From Takifugu bimaculatus (taxonomy: Eukaryota; Chordata; Actinopteri; Tetraodontiformes; Tetraodontidae): DNA of 64,000 bases. The stretch is from NCBI GenBank assembly GCA_004026145.2, contig CP034992.1, positions 9,162,209-9,226,208 of the forward strand, given 5' to 3'. Below the pieces are notes generated by a model. The model was not told the DNA's origin and made no database searches. It saw nothing but the letters and a program-made list of their open reading frames with translations. This document shows, in pieces, positions 13,461 through 25,325 of the stretch (within the stretch, counting starts at the first letter, position 1; each line of letters begins with the position of its first letter). Both the position numbers and the translations under genes were made by a program.

Positions 13461-14697
13461 ATGGCACAAATTTGCCCTCCTGGATCGATCTTAGTCGCTG
13501 ACTGGCATCGAAGTAAAGACAGCAAAGAATACTTTAATAAAATCCTACACAAGAAGAGACGCAGAAAGTTTGGTAGGACAAATGAACCACTTTTGTACAA
13601 TTGAAGCTACAGGGGCTAAAAAGGATCTAGTGTTGATACTCCCATCAAAACAAACTACACGTTTTAGTTGGGGGTTAAACCTGCATCTACAGACGAGGAG
13701 AGCACAAAAGTGCAGATTTTAACAGACGTTTAGAGTAACTTGCAAAAGGGGATATTTTAGCAAAGCAGTAATATGCAAAAGGAGCATTTAAATAACTAAA
13801 TGAGTGTGAATCATGGTTTCCAGGCCTGTTGGAGTCCCCAATGATGCCTCCACATTTAGCTGTGGACACAGTTCACTACAAGATCTTCATCTGTGGCAAG
13901 AGCGGGGTTGGGAAGACCGCTCTGGCTGCACGTCTGGCAGGCATGAATGTTCCCAACATGCACTATGAAACGAAAGGTGGGTCCCTGATCAACACTGACA
14001 AGGCAGGTCTGGTGTGCCGTTAAAAAAGGGAGGACAAAATCTGTTTTTAAGGTATTGAGACAACGATGGTGTATTGGCCGGTGAAACTGAGAGAAGGTGG
14101 GAAAGTTCTTTTCTTCTGTTTGCAGCTGTGGGACTGTGGAGAAAACGCACTGCGCAGATTTGACCATTTCCTTCCGGTGGGTTAATATTCCCCGCACAGA
14201 AGAACAACCAGATCATCCAAGTTTTGCTAGTTTTCATCCTTCATTCTTTTGTCTTCCAGTCCTGTCAGGAACAGGTAGACGCTGTTCTTCTCCTTTTCTC
14301 CTTCACCGACAAGACGTCCTTTGACGATCTGTCGAACCAGATCACGCGGTGGACAGGGACGTCTCTTGTCAAAGTGGTGGTTGGCACCAAGTATCCTCAT
14401 GAATTATTTCATCAGTATTAATGTTGAACAATTTAAGGCAAAAATCTGAAACGCTCCCTTAACATCCGTCTCAGGTTTGATCTTTTCATGCACTGTGACG
14501 TGACAGAGACGGACGTGAGGACCTTTGAGGAGACCCGGAGCTTGCCGGTGTTGCGTATGGGGGGTGAGGACATTGATGGGCTGGGAGATGTCGCCCCCCT
14601 CCTCAACTGCCTGGCAGAGAACCTGTGGCATCAGGACTGTGTAGCCGCTGCCTCAGGAACCCGCCGCTCCCAGCAGGAGACAGAGGCTCTGATTTGA
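13461..14697 (+). CDS. cplane2: CPLANE2/RSG1, Rab-like small GTPase of ciliogenesis
   Basis: Known in vertebrates as a small GTPase of the CPLANE complex, acting at the basal body in intraflagellar transport and planar polarity. Five exons, all in frame: 13461-13572, 13824-13976, 14052-14176, 14260-14390, 14475-14697, giving 210 residues (human about 258). The N-terminus has the family pattern (ADWHRSKDSKEYF, then a basic KKRRRKFG). The P-loop is GKSGVGKTAL, the G3 region is LWDCGENALRRFDH and the FSFTDKTSFDDL strand is conserved. It ends with LAENLWHQD as in RSG1. The G4 Asn-Lys-x-Asp is replaced by GTKFD, also a family feature (human GSKFD). The ATG at 13461 has a good context (caagATGg). 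It sits beside epha2 as in human 1p36, and its 3' end faces ddi2. Confidence 0.9.
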
Positions 14698-15108
14698 CAG
14701 TGGACAGGGTATTTAGGGAGCTGAATCCAGCCATGGACAAGAACCAGGGACCTGCTGCTGGACATTCTGCCTCTTGATACAGCCGATAGTTCATCGCTCC
14801 GGCTGATTTATGAGCTCAGCAGCTCTTCTCATTTTGTCCCAGATCAGATATTTTTTTAAAAACGGAATATTTCAGAAGAAAATCATTACGTAGCCCCACG
14901 TTTACCCTTGGTAAACCCTGAACCGATGTGCTAAAGTAGAATCACACCAGTCTGGCGCCATTGTTCTCCTTGGATTTGATCTTGTGTTGCTTTTTTTGTA
15001 TATATATATATATATTTTACAGTGTAGTTGAAATCAAAAACCACTCACACAAAGTACAAATACTAATTCAGTTTTATTTGCAATTTAAAATTCCATACAA
15101 TAAAAGAT

Positions 15109-15114
15109 AATTCA
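15109..15114 (+). promoter_or_regulatory. Likely poly(A) signal of cplane2
   Basis: AATAAA about 410 nt beyond the cplane2 stop codon; a second copy lies at about 15144. The convergent ddi2 transcript probably ends close by on the other strand. Confidence 0.5.
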
Positions 15115-15473
15115 GCCTGCACGAACCTTGATGCAGTATCTCCAAATAAAGCCATTAAAACAGTGGATAGATGCAGTGACAGGACAAAATTGAAAAACAA
15201 CATTGATTTGATCAAAAAGAGAAAAAAAAAGCCACCGATTACGAGTATACTTTAATTTCACAGCTGCAAATAACAGGTTTCATTGAACTGCAAAAATGAC
15301 TTGTAAACAGAACTGCAGCATTTCCATCAATGCTGTTTCCTGGTTACAAATGTGAAAAAAAAACAAAAAAAACCTTTTTTTTAATTAAAAAATGATTCAG
15401 TCTGCCAAAAATAAAAAGCTGGCGGGACAGAGATGAGATGGGAGGAGGAACTCTGCTCATCCATGTTGGGATT

Positions 15474-15479
15474 TTTATT
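15474..15479 (-). promoter_or_regulatory. Likely poly(A) signal of ddi2
   Basis: TTTATT on the plus strand, AATAAA on the minus strand, about 345 nt after the ddi2 stop codon. A further copy at about 15069 could extend the 3' UTR until it meets the cplane2 3' end. Confidence 0.45.
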
Positions 15480-15822
15480 GTTGCTCAACAATCGAATTCA
15501 TGTGTACAGGAGCTGGGGAGAACAACATATCGGGCATTCCATAAAAAGAAAAACAAAACAAGACCGTACAAAAGTTTTAAAAGCCAATGAACTGGGTTGG
15601 AACCCAAAATGTCTGCATGCAAACGCACCTCACATATCTGCAATATCCAGGAAGGTACCCCCAGTATGATCCTGGGTTTTCCGTATGATAAAAGACTATA
15701 GCCTGTTGTCATATATGATCCCCGTAGGAGGAGGGGTGGGAGGTGGGGGTGGGGGGCAGCTGGATGAGTAATAAGGTATAAATAAGACAGATGCGGAGCG
15801 GAGGGGCTGAGGACTCGTGAGT

Positions 15823-18800
15823 CTAGGTGGGCACAGTGATACTGCGGGCTAGCAGCGTTAGCAGTGCTAGCTCCACGACCCCGTGGGCTCTTTGCAGCGC
15901 CTCGGCCGCCTCGCTGGCAGAGAATCCCGCTGCTTGGATTCTCCGGATGTGCTCAGCTGGAAAATGGTCTATAAAGGGAGGCTGAGAGGAGACTGAGGGG
16001 TCTGGAGATGAAAGCTGGAGCACCTCGGGGACAGGAGGGTCGGACACTTCTGTGGTCACAGCGGAAGGGCGGAGTGAAGCGCGCTCCGTCTGGGGACCAG
16101 GATTATCCGTGGCACCGTCCTGGCAACCATCGGCTGCTTCTTTGAGCTCCAGTTCCCCCACGGAGGCGGAAGGAGCCTCTGGGTCGGCCTGAATGAGGCT
16201 GGTCTTCTCGACCTCATCGTGCTCCTGCGTGGTCCTGTCCATGGAGCTCTCTGGACACTGTGCTGGTCTTTGTCCCTCCCTGTTCTCTGTTGGACCTCCA
16301 CTCTCAGGTTCTGACGGGTCAAGAGCAACACAGTCGGATGGTCCCTCATCAGACGCTGCAGCAAAACGGTTCGCTTTGGCATCGCGTGATTCTGCACCCG
16401 GTGTGACGGTGGGACCGGGGGTGTCGGGGGCGTCCTGGCCCGTTTCCTGCTTGACTGGCTGTGATGAGGAGCAGGAGGCGGCGTGGGCCTGGTTGTTGGA
16501 CACCAGCAGCTCGTGGAGCTCCATCAGAGCGGCAGCCAGAGAGGGGATGCTGTCAGAGCAGGGGGGGCGCTCTCTTTCTGGCTGGTCTCTCTCAGAGGAC
16601 GCTGCGTCCTGGGAGTCAACCGGGAACTCCATTTCAACTGGGTCAGACTGGGTGGGATCGCTGTGGCAGACTTCCACACCTTCGGCTGCGTCGGGCTCGA
16701 CCGCCTCTTGCTCCATGGCTTGTGTTGGTGACGCAGGCAGAGCGGTGTTCTTCAAGTCCTCCGACTCAGAGCCCCCTCCTGCAGCACCAAGCTCCACCTC
16801 GACATCCGGATCCGGGGCCTGGGTGGTGGCCTCAGCAGCAAATGAAGTACCAAGCACCTCTGTTGAAGGAGCGACGAGAGGGGGCGGCGGTGTGGGGTCA
16901 GGCCCGGCCGGATGAGGTGGGGCAATGACATTCGTAGCTGATGCCGAAGGCTGAAGAAGCCCTGAAGCTGAGGCCTGCCTCACGGTGGCCGGGGCAGACT
17001 GAGAGCGGTCCAGCATTTGGGGATGTTGAGGGGGGGGATTCTGGAGCGCTGACGTGGATGAAGGAGTTTGGCCTAAGGTTCTGGGTAATGTAAATGGTGG
17101 GGGCTCCTGTGAGGTAGTTTGTCCAGCTGCAGGGTCTGATGCAAGAGACAACACATCGGGGTAAGAAGACAGCCGGGTGGTCAGATACGGCCCAGACACA
17201 ACCCAAAACAGAAACACGGGTTTTAAGCCGTACTTGTCCTTCGAGTAAAACTCAACCTGAAGTGTGACGTCCGATAACACCCAGCACAAAATAACAGCAA
17301 AACAAAAGATGTGTAGCAATGGACTTGTGAGTTTGCACAAGCGACGGACTTGTGAGTTTGCAGTACCTGGTTGGTCGGGCCCTCTCCAGCTGTCTCCATA
17401 TGCATCAGTGCTGTCCTGCTCAGGGTTAGGGCACACACCACACACCATGCAAAGGGACGGAGAAAGTTAGCAGTCACGCACGCACACGGAGCATGCAGCA
17501 ACGTTTCAGCCCTTCTCGCGTGTCTGTGAACCTCCGTTAAGGGTTCTTAAAGCTTTCACGCCCTGTAATTACTGGATTTCTACCTCTGCTGCTCTGCTGA
17601 TTTACAGCGCGCAGACACGACCGACTCCTGGTGGCATTAGCATTAGCGAATGCTAAGAGGTTAGCACTGAGTGCACCTGATAATTCTAAGAATCTTTTTG
17701 TCTAATTAGGAAAAAAATGTGAATTAAGATATTCCCGGGGTAGGCGAGGGTGGTACAATGTGTACTACTGCACCACAAAAACTTGGTAAATGCTTATAAA
17801 ATAAAAGTGTTGATAAAAAATCCCCAAATTGAACCAAGTTTGCAGGTAAAATCAAACAACTGAACTCATAATACATTTACCTCTACAGCCAAACAATGAA
17901 AACAGACACAAGATGGCAAAAAAATGATGTGTTCTTAAAGTTTCCAACACAAACAGACCATTTTCCTGTTGCTCAGACGTCAAAAAGACAAACGTGAAAT
18001 GAGACGAGAGTAAGAAGCTTTAAGTGTTCCATGCAGATCTTCTACAGGAGGTGGGACAAACCCCACATAGACACTGGTCACTTCTTACCACTTTCCTGTA
18101 TGGACCTCTGCAGCGCCTCGGCCAGTTCTCTGTCGGCTAGCTCGTCTGGACGGACGTCTTCGCGCCCCTCCGCCCCGTAGGCCAGTCGCGCGCACTCCGG
18201 CAGCTCCGCCTCAGACAGGAAGCGCGTCTCAGTGCCCGTGGTGCCTATCAGCAGCACGTTCTTCTTCAGGTCGATGGAACACTGCAAGAAAATCGAGACG
18301 CCCCCGACGTCAATCCACTTTCCTGAGCATGAGAGGACAACGGGAGGTAAAAGCATCCATTCAACAAGGCAGCGAGAGGCTCGCACCTGGTGTCTCTTCA
18401 GCATGTCGAGGCCCAGCAACATGTCCATGGGTTGGTCCTCTAGGATGGAAAAGGAACAGGGAAGGAAGTCTCCTTCTATCTGGACCTGAGCTGCAGGATT
18501 TAAATGAGTTTCAGATATTATTTTCACCCTCAAATACACATTAACACACTGCTCATTAATACAATGAACCATAAGGAATTTCCTTGTTTTGGGCTTCATT
18601 CTTTCCATCTTCATTTCGCCATTATAATTGGTGACAAATTGTATTAGAAGCTAAAGCCGGTGAGGCGGAGTGGGTGAAGAAATACCCACCCAAATGAACT
18701 CTGCCAATGATCTTCTGAGTGCCCACCCCCTTCGCAATCCCGGCCCAGCGGCGGTCTACCAGCCGCATGATGTTGCAGCGCTCGGCGCACGCTTGGCTCA

Positions 18801-21615
18801 TGATGGTCATCTGGGCTCCTGACGGGGGCACATTCAGAGGAAAGTGAGGTTTAAATGACACAAGAGCCACGCAGTGAAGATGCGACCAGAGTATCAGGGG
18901 CCAGGTGAGGACCCCCGGCTCTGGCAGGATGTTGTATTGAATGCCCATACTGATCTGTACATTGTTTTAGGAACAATCCCACTAAAGATGTGGATTTCAT
19001 GCTTATTACCCGAGTCAACAAAAGCCTTCACTGGGTGTCCATTGACCTTGCAGTTGATGTAGAGCATAACCACCTGTCCGAAGCTTTCTGGGGCCTCCTC
19101 CATCGCAATGTTCATATTTTCCTCCACGTTGTGTTGCCTGGATTTTTTTTTTTTTTTAAAAAGGGGAAATACTGGGTATTATTGAGACATGGAACTAGCT
19201 CTATCATGATGCAGAGTAGTATAAATGAGGCTCTACAGGTGGTTAGCATAGCGCAGGTTACCTAATGTCCTCCTCAATCTTTGCCTGAGCTTCTAAATCA
19301 AAAGGATCCGCCGTCAGAAGACGAATCCTCTCTTGCTCTCGTTTAGCTCGATCCTGCTGTTGCTCCTGCAGCACTTTGGTGAAGCGTTCTGTGGGAAAGA
19401 CGACCGACACTTCAGACGCGAGGACAGACTGCAGCTAACAATGTCAGGGGCCCTTGTTCCCGTTTACCCAAGTCTCCGCTGAGCAGGGCCTCGGCGAGTG
19501 GCGGGTTTCGCTCTTTAAGCAGTGAAAGTTCGTGTGGGTTGGTCAACAGCATCTGCTGGAGTAAGGCGGGATCATCCAAACCCTGAGGAGAGGTTCCACG
19601 AAAGGCTACCGGCGCTGAAGGCTGTGGGGGGCGTGGGAGGGGCTGCTGCCCGAGCGATACTGGAGGCTGCGGCCTCGTGGCGCTTCGTGGACTCACTGAA
19701 GAGGACGTGCCGGGTACAGAGATGGAACGAAAGTCAATACGGGGCAGGCCTAAAAAGCACAGAGAGGTGGGGTTACAATTCTGAAATGATCCTTGACAGT
19801 TGTCTGCACCTATGTCATAGTTGAGCTCGACCACGTCGCTGCGGTGGCTGAGGAAAAGTCACGATCTTTATAAATCCATGAGAACGTCATCCTTCACTAT
19901 TGGGAATGAAGTTTTAAAAATATATGGTTTTATGGAAATTCCCTTTGTTAGTGTGCAGCGCTGTTAAACTGGATTTTACCTGCCTTAAATGACACTTCCT
20001 CTGCCACAGTGTGAGATGCTCTCTCGTTTAAATTTGGGACTCTACCCTGAGTGCAGACCAGCCCCATTTTGTGAGCGTGTCATGGCGTTCGAGCAAATAA
20101 AGCCACTCCTTTGCCACAACTCCAACGACCTGTGTGTGGACACACGGTCTCTCGCTCTCTCCACGCTGTGGTTGTGTGTGTTTGTTTAGGCTCACTCAGT
20201 TCAGCACAGCTTGGCATTTGTGCCACAACACACACCTGGAGACCTGGGGGAAATAGGATCAGGTGGTTGCTCCCCAATCATGACTTCTAACCTTGGATTT
20301 ATTATAATATGCGTCACGTTAAGGCGACCATTGTTAATTGCTAAGGTGCCTCTTTGCAGGGCACCAAACTATGACAGGAGAAGCTCAAAAATGTAGAAAT
20401 GCACACACACGCCGGCCTTTGGCACCAACGTGCATTTCTTCCTATACTTGCCAAACGTGGCTGACTTTAATCAGAACCAGAAGATGCAGTTGTAATTTCA
20501 TATATACTAGTTGTAACAGTATTTTGAGGCAATATTGCGCTTTAAAAGATCAAACCTCAATGCTTCCAATTTTTTATCTTATTTATGTGTCAAGCTTAAT
20601 GTGCGGCTCACGGTGGGATTACGCTATAAAGTAGGACCAGTTCCACCAAACAAATGTGACATCTCAATTATGTTTATCGCTTAATTGCGACAGGCCCAGG
20701 CAACAAAATAAAACCCCATCCAAGGGGGTTCAATCATCTTACCTGGAAAGGCTGGCTGAGTTGGTGGGGGGCGTCTATCAGTTTGCCTAAGAACCACAAC
20801 ATCGCCATCCTTAACACCATAGGTCCCCAAGGCACGAGTGGGGTCTTTTAGTGGTTGTTCTGCATATGTAATCTTTAGGGCAAGAAAAACCAAACATGTG
20901 TCACGTTATTTTTCTTACAAACGAAACGGGGTAAGAATTTCTCCATGCGTTCGTGTATGGCTGATTTCTGCTTTTAAGAAAGCTTGACGTTATAATACTC
21001 AGCTTCAGGTTTGTATAGTTAAAAGTTGAAGTAAAAACGAACAGCTTTGCTGAATCCCTACCGCCCCCATTTAGATTAGTTTCCCTTTCATATTCAAGTA
21101 TGTTAAAATAAGGAAGCCTGTTTTCAAAGTCAGACTATTTTAATCCACTGGGAGATTAGCATTTTCGGGACGGCATTGTTATATTCTCAACTGATTTTGA
21201 GTTAATCTAATATTATGACGCCAGAATTAAACGGTTTCACTTTGAGAATTGGCAACGATACCTGAAAGATACTGTAATTATTGATCATAATACACGCGCT
21301 TAGATTATTCCACAACAACCGAGGCGTTTGAACTGAAAAACAAATATCCAATGCAGGTACAGAAAAGTCCTTTTCGTGATCAGGGAATCGTCTATATTCG
21401 TGTTAGCATATCGGCTAACTGCTTGGCTACGTTAGCAGTCAGCTACAAGCTACAGCCACTTCAGTGCTTTGGGTTACCTGGATTTCATCAGCTGGTATTC
21501 CCGATTCTGGTACGCAAAGTCCGACAAAGTCTCTCAGTTTCAGGTCCGGTGACACATCGAGTACGAAGGTGGTTTCTGGGCGATCCCTAGGCGCGCAGAA
21601 AACGGTGACCAGCAT
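15823..21615 (-). CDS. ddi2: DDI2 aspartic protease with in-frame RSC1A1-like C-terminal tail
   Basis: Ubiquitin-directed retroviral-type aspartic protease; mammalian DDI2 processes NFE2L1 and acts with the proteasome. Exons in transcript order: 21615-21478, 20872-20743, 19749-19468, 19388-19262, 19137-19010, 18818-18690, 18490-18387, 18281-18089, 17135-15823. They join in frame to 2544 nt, 847 residues. Residues 1 to about 80 are a ubiquitin-like domain (MLVTVFCAPRD, ITYAEQPLKDP). The helical region follows (LLTNPHELSLLKERNPPLAEA). The protease has the catalytic triad DSGA at 267-270 and LLGLDMLKRHQCSIDL. Vertebrate DDI2 normally ends soon after ELAEALQ. Here the exon-8 donor (phase 1) fits the last exon, adding residues 411-847: a Ser/Pro/Glu-rich stretch with SLAAALMELHELLVSNN, and a UBA-like end (HIRRIQAAGFSASEAAEAL, finishing LLARSITVPT). 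Both match human RSC1A1. Reading through the donor would instead end at GKK (TGA at 18080-18078). Confidence 0.9.
17321..17362. repeat. Short tandem duplication in the last ddi2 intron
   Basis: The 17-mer ggacttgtgagtttgca occurs at 17321-17337 and again at 17346-17362, a 25-bp period. The second copy abuts the donor of the possible 49-nt cassette exon. Confidence 0.8.
17367..17415 (-). other. Possible 49-nt cassette exon of ddi2
   Basis: On the minus strand this stretch is flanked by a polypyrimidine-poor AG (ctgagcag) and a good donor (cag/gtactg). Its length is not a multiple of three. Joined after exon 8 it would read three residues (GQH) and stop, so inclusion would give a short DDI2 like the usual vertebrate form. 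Transcript evidence is not available here. Confidence 0.3.
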
Positions 21616-23290
21616 CGTTTTTTATGGGGAGAATCACTGGACGAACCCGCTGCCACACAATGCGAATAAGTTAGTTCCCTGTCCCACAGAAGGAAAAAAA
21701 AAATCACACTATTATTCTAACATTCCCAAGTTGTACTGTATTACTGGGGAATGCGTTCAGTAGAAATGGAGATTATAACGAACGGCGAATGTGGTCACTT
21801 ACCGAACAAAAGTCCAAAGTGACAGCTTCTCTTTCTAGAACTAAACAACAACAAGTATTGCTCGGTCTCGGTGCTGAAGCCGCATATCGACTCGTCAATC
21901 TTTTTTCACGACATGCCGCAATCCAGAATTTGCAGTCGTGCTGACGTTTCTTCTTCTGGCTTCTAAATGAAAGTACACGATAATGCTGCTCTCTAGCGGT
22001 TAATAGGGGAATAACATATTCATTAAGCAACTGGTCCATTATACATTACAGTATACAAAAGGAAAATAAATGAATAGATAATTCTATATAAAACAGTATT
22101 CCAGTAGAATAGGATAGATTTATTTCTCTTGAATAAGGTTTGTTAGTCTACCAATTAACGATGGTTAAAAGACAAAGGATAGTTTATTCATCGTCCAGAT
22201 CACCCAAAAAGGAATAACATTATTTGTAATGTGACAATGGATTAGGTACTACAAGAAGCTTGTTAATCTCTTAAAGCCTTTATCTAAGTCCACTTTAACT
22301 ATATTTCAACTATATTTAAATGGGGAAAACTGTTGGACTTCCCAAAAGTACCCACAGGTATTCTTGTTAAAAATCTTGCAGATATCAGAAAAAATGGAAG
22401 TTAATTAATTGTTCCATGGGGTTTCCAGAGTCTCGTGCCCACTATTATCATTGAAACTGATTATTCATTCTTTCAGTGTTTCTTTTAATCAGATTAGAAT
22501 AAATTCTTTCTAGGTAAAAAACCCAGTGTACAAACAGTTTCTATACGGTGTTAAAAAAAGACGGCGATGCATCTGTTGTTTTGTCGATGGATCGTTTTGA
22601 CTCATCCATAGGTGGTATCAGTGTTTCAGTTAAATGATCATGTGCAACTGTATGGATTGCATCCAGTTAGTGGTTGACTGGGTGATAGAGTTCAAATAGA
22701 TTTTGCTGTGATTTACTCCTGCTTGTGTGTTTTGTTTTCTTACTGTGATTGCTGAGGTCAGGTGACCATAGTTTGCATCTCATTTAGACTCTCCTGTGGC
22801 TCCTCGCAATTAAAAATATTTAAATATTGCTGTTTCTAGCTTTATTATCTTTTCGCTGCACAGCATCTCTAAAGTAGTGTGTTTCTTTGCTAAATTCCAA
22901 CCAACACTGCATTAACGGAAACCACACAGAAAACAGGTTGCGTTTGAAACCAAATGCTTATAATCTGAAAAAATAATGTGTTTTGTAAAGTGTTTAACCC
23001 CATTTGTTGATATCACAGCAGACATTGGTGTGATGCACCTTCTGTAAATCCTTCAATTTCCTATTAATAAGTCATATAAAAATCAGAACAGAAGGTGTTC
23101 AACATATTTAGATCTCAGGTCAGTGTAGCGTCCATGCCCAGAGGCAACCTTCAATCTTAACATGACTTAATTATGCAAACAGTTTAATCTGGATTACTAA
23201 ATGCATTTTGAAGGGCCTAACTGGAGCGCGTGCTTCTTTGACTCATCCTCCACATGCGTGAGATTGAGCCCTTCTCCTGAGGCTTAACAT
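21616..23290. other. Intergenic sequence between ddi2 and the first TNF receptor gene
   Basis: These are divergent promoters about 1.8 kb apart. AT-rich, no supported gene and no clear mobile element. Confidence 0.5.
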
Positions 23291-23293
23291 TAA

Positions 23294-23333
23294 GGGGGTG
23301 CCACCCCCACATCCCAGTTACTACATTATAAAG
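23294..23333 (+). promoter_or_regulatory. GC inverted repeat and TATA-like box before TNF receptor gene 1
   Basis: GGGGGTGCCACCCCC at 23294-23308 is a perfect 7-bp inverted repeat around one C. A TATA-like TATAAAG lies at 23327-23333, about 90 bp before the ATG. This arrangement resembles a compact inducible promoter; which factor binds is unknown (KLF/Sp-type or kappaB-like are possible). Confidence 0.4.
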
Positions 23334-23421
23334 ATCTTCTAGTGAAGCGGCACTTCTCATTCTACATGCGCTTACGTTCAGGAAGTACCATCCGTCTAAA
23401 CGAAAAACGGAAACTTCCACC

Positions 23422-25325
23422 ATGTTTCTTCTGAAATTACCTCTATTTATATTGACTCTTTATGGACTGATTCTTAATTCAGCTGCCAGTTGCCCAAAAG
23501 GTAAAGTCTTACTTTCAATTTTTCCTTGAATAGCTGAAATACTGTTGCCTGCCTGATGTCATTTGATTGTCATGTTTTCCTCATGAGCCTTATTTGCTCT
23601 TGTGATCATCAGAATAAACCTTTGATTGTTTCAATAATTGAAGGTCAAAGAGTCTTAAGAAAAAATCAAGGCTGTGAGGACTGCAAAAATGGATTTTTTC
23701 AGGAAACAGTAAATTATTCCCAATCCTGCAAGGTGTGTACGAAATGTGACAAAGGTAAGGCCTGAAGCACTTTGCTCCATCTTTATTTTTATGGATGTAA
23801 ATTTCCTCCTTTCACCTGGCTGATGTGTTCACTGTCACGTCGTTAAATCCGACACGGTAGTTTTAGAAAGAATTCAGCCAACTGTTTTAACTTTGTTGGT
23901 GTTTTAAAGTTTTGGCCTTGAAATAGATGAATAGATGTTTGGAAATGCAGTTTAAATTTATTGTATATTTCTTTGGTGTATCTTGCATCGTATCTTACAG
24001 GGAACAAGTTAAAGCAAATTAAAGTGACATAAAGGATTCAGTGAAGGTGGAATATATAAGTGCATATATAACTTTAGACAAATTGTTCATTGATATCATA
24101 TTTTCCCACACTCCTTAGTGACACATTCCACTGTATTCAGAGGAGTTGCATTTGCCAAATGTTCAAATTCAGCATCCTGTTTCAAACATGTAAAATGTGT
24201 GAATGAACCCCCTCTTTTGTGGCAGAATCTGGGAGTGATGTTGTACGGCCGTGCACAACGACATCAAACACCATTTGTAAATGCCGGAAAGGGTTTGTTC
24301 CAAGCGACAATGATTTCTCCACGTGTCAATGCAAGGCTGGATTTGGTAAAAAGTCTGGAGGTAAAGTCTGATCACAGGATACTGAACGCTGTCGATTTGT
24401 TTGTTTGTTTGAATGATGTTTTGTCTTTGCCTGCCAGAATGCACGGAATGTGAAGACAAACATTTCAGTAAATCTATCAATTCCCCCTGCCAGAAGCACA
24501 AGGAGTACGTCCGTCCTTCATGATTTTAGAAAAGCGCTGCGCGGTGTCCCCGGTTCCCAACATCTCTGTTAACTTTCTTCCCCTGCAGATGCAAATATGG
24601 AGTCAATATTACTGGAACCAAGACCTCAGATGTTATCTGCAACAATGTGAAACACACCGATGCAAATGCACCACCCACACCAGGTAGAGCAGTTTCCCCT
24701 GACCAACTGCGGGAGAGAGTTCCGAAGCTGTTAACCACCGCCGCCACCACCATGACGACCCCCAGGCGAATCCCACACTCCGACACTTCCTCCCCTTCAA
24801 GGACAACCGACCCCATTGGTAAAGCCCTGCCGCCCCCGTCCGCACACCCATAAAAACAGCAAAATAAGCATCAAATAACTGCAGGTCTTCGCCGTCCAGG
24901 TTTCCTCGTCACCTTCGCAACGGTTGGACTGCTGATGTTGACCGCCGTGATCATCAAGTTATACATCATCTTTTACTTGGAAAAGCACGAATCGGGACAA
25001 AGTATGTCGCAACATTAAAAAGAGATTCGTTGAAAATGGGAAACTTTTCTAGATAGCAGGAGGTTTTATTACAAGAAGATACAGCCGTCAGAAACGTAGC
25101 AAGCACGAGCCAGCATTTGTCTCCTGCTGATGTTTGGTTTTAAACATCAGCAGGAGACCTTTTTCTTCGCCAGCATCTGAGGCTGAAGGTTATTCTAGCA
25201 CGCATTAATGATAGTTACATTTGTCCCGTTCGTTCGCAGAACACGAGTCGACGTGCGGGAGACCGGTCGAGGAAATTGGAGGCGGCAGTGAGGTCTGTCT
25301 GAAACTGACTCTAGAAGAAAACTGA
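23422..25325 (+). CDS. TNF receptor superfamily member, OX40/4-1BB-like (gene 1)
   Basis: Predicted type I membrane receptor of the TNFRSF, likely a TRAF-coupled co-stimulatory receptor without death domain. Exons, all in frame: 23422-23500, 23644-23754, 24226-24360, 24438-24504, 24589-24818, 24885-25001, 25240-25325. Signal peptide MFLLKLPLFILTLYGLIL is followed by Cys-rich repeats (CEDCKNGFF, SCKVCTKCDK, ICKCRKGF, CQCKAGFGK, CTECEDKHF, KTSDVICNN), a Ser/Thr/Pro-rich stalk, one transmembrane helix (FATVGLLMLTAVIIKLYIIF) and a short tail. The tail carries RPVEE, which fits the TRAF2/3 motif (P/S/T)x(Q/E)E. The repeat pattern is closest to TNFRSF4 and TNFRSF9 by eye; I do not assign a symbol. 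Exon 5 has a second in-frame donor at 24684 that would skip most of the stalk. The Kozak context is strong (ccaccATG). Confidence 0.8.
25119..25158. repeat. Perfect 17-bp inverted repeat (hairpin) in last intron of TNF receptor gene 1
   Basis: Left arm gtctcctgctgatgttt (25119-25135), six-base loop, right arm aaacatcagcaggagac (25142-25158), without mismatch. Pairing does not extend outside the arms, so it is too short for a typical microRNA precursor. It may be a remnant of a small inverted-repeat element or a splicing-related hairpin. Confidence 0.85.

Noticed and set aside
16193..16928. Plus-strand frames of 155-240 codons opposite the ddi2 last exon
   Set aside because: Shadows of the GC-rich RSC1A1-like coding exon on the other strand, which has the family similarity.
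25119..25158. Hairpin as a microRNA precursor
   Set aside because: Stem of only 17 bp with no outward extension is too short for a standard precursor.
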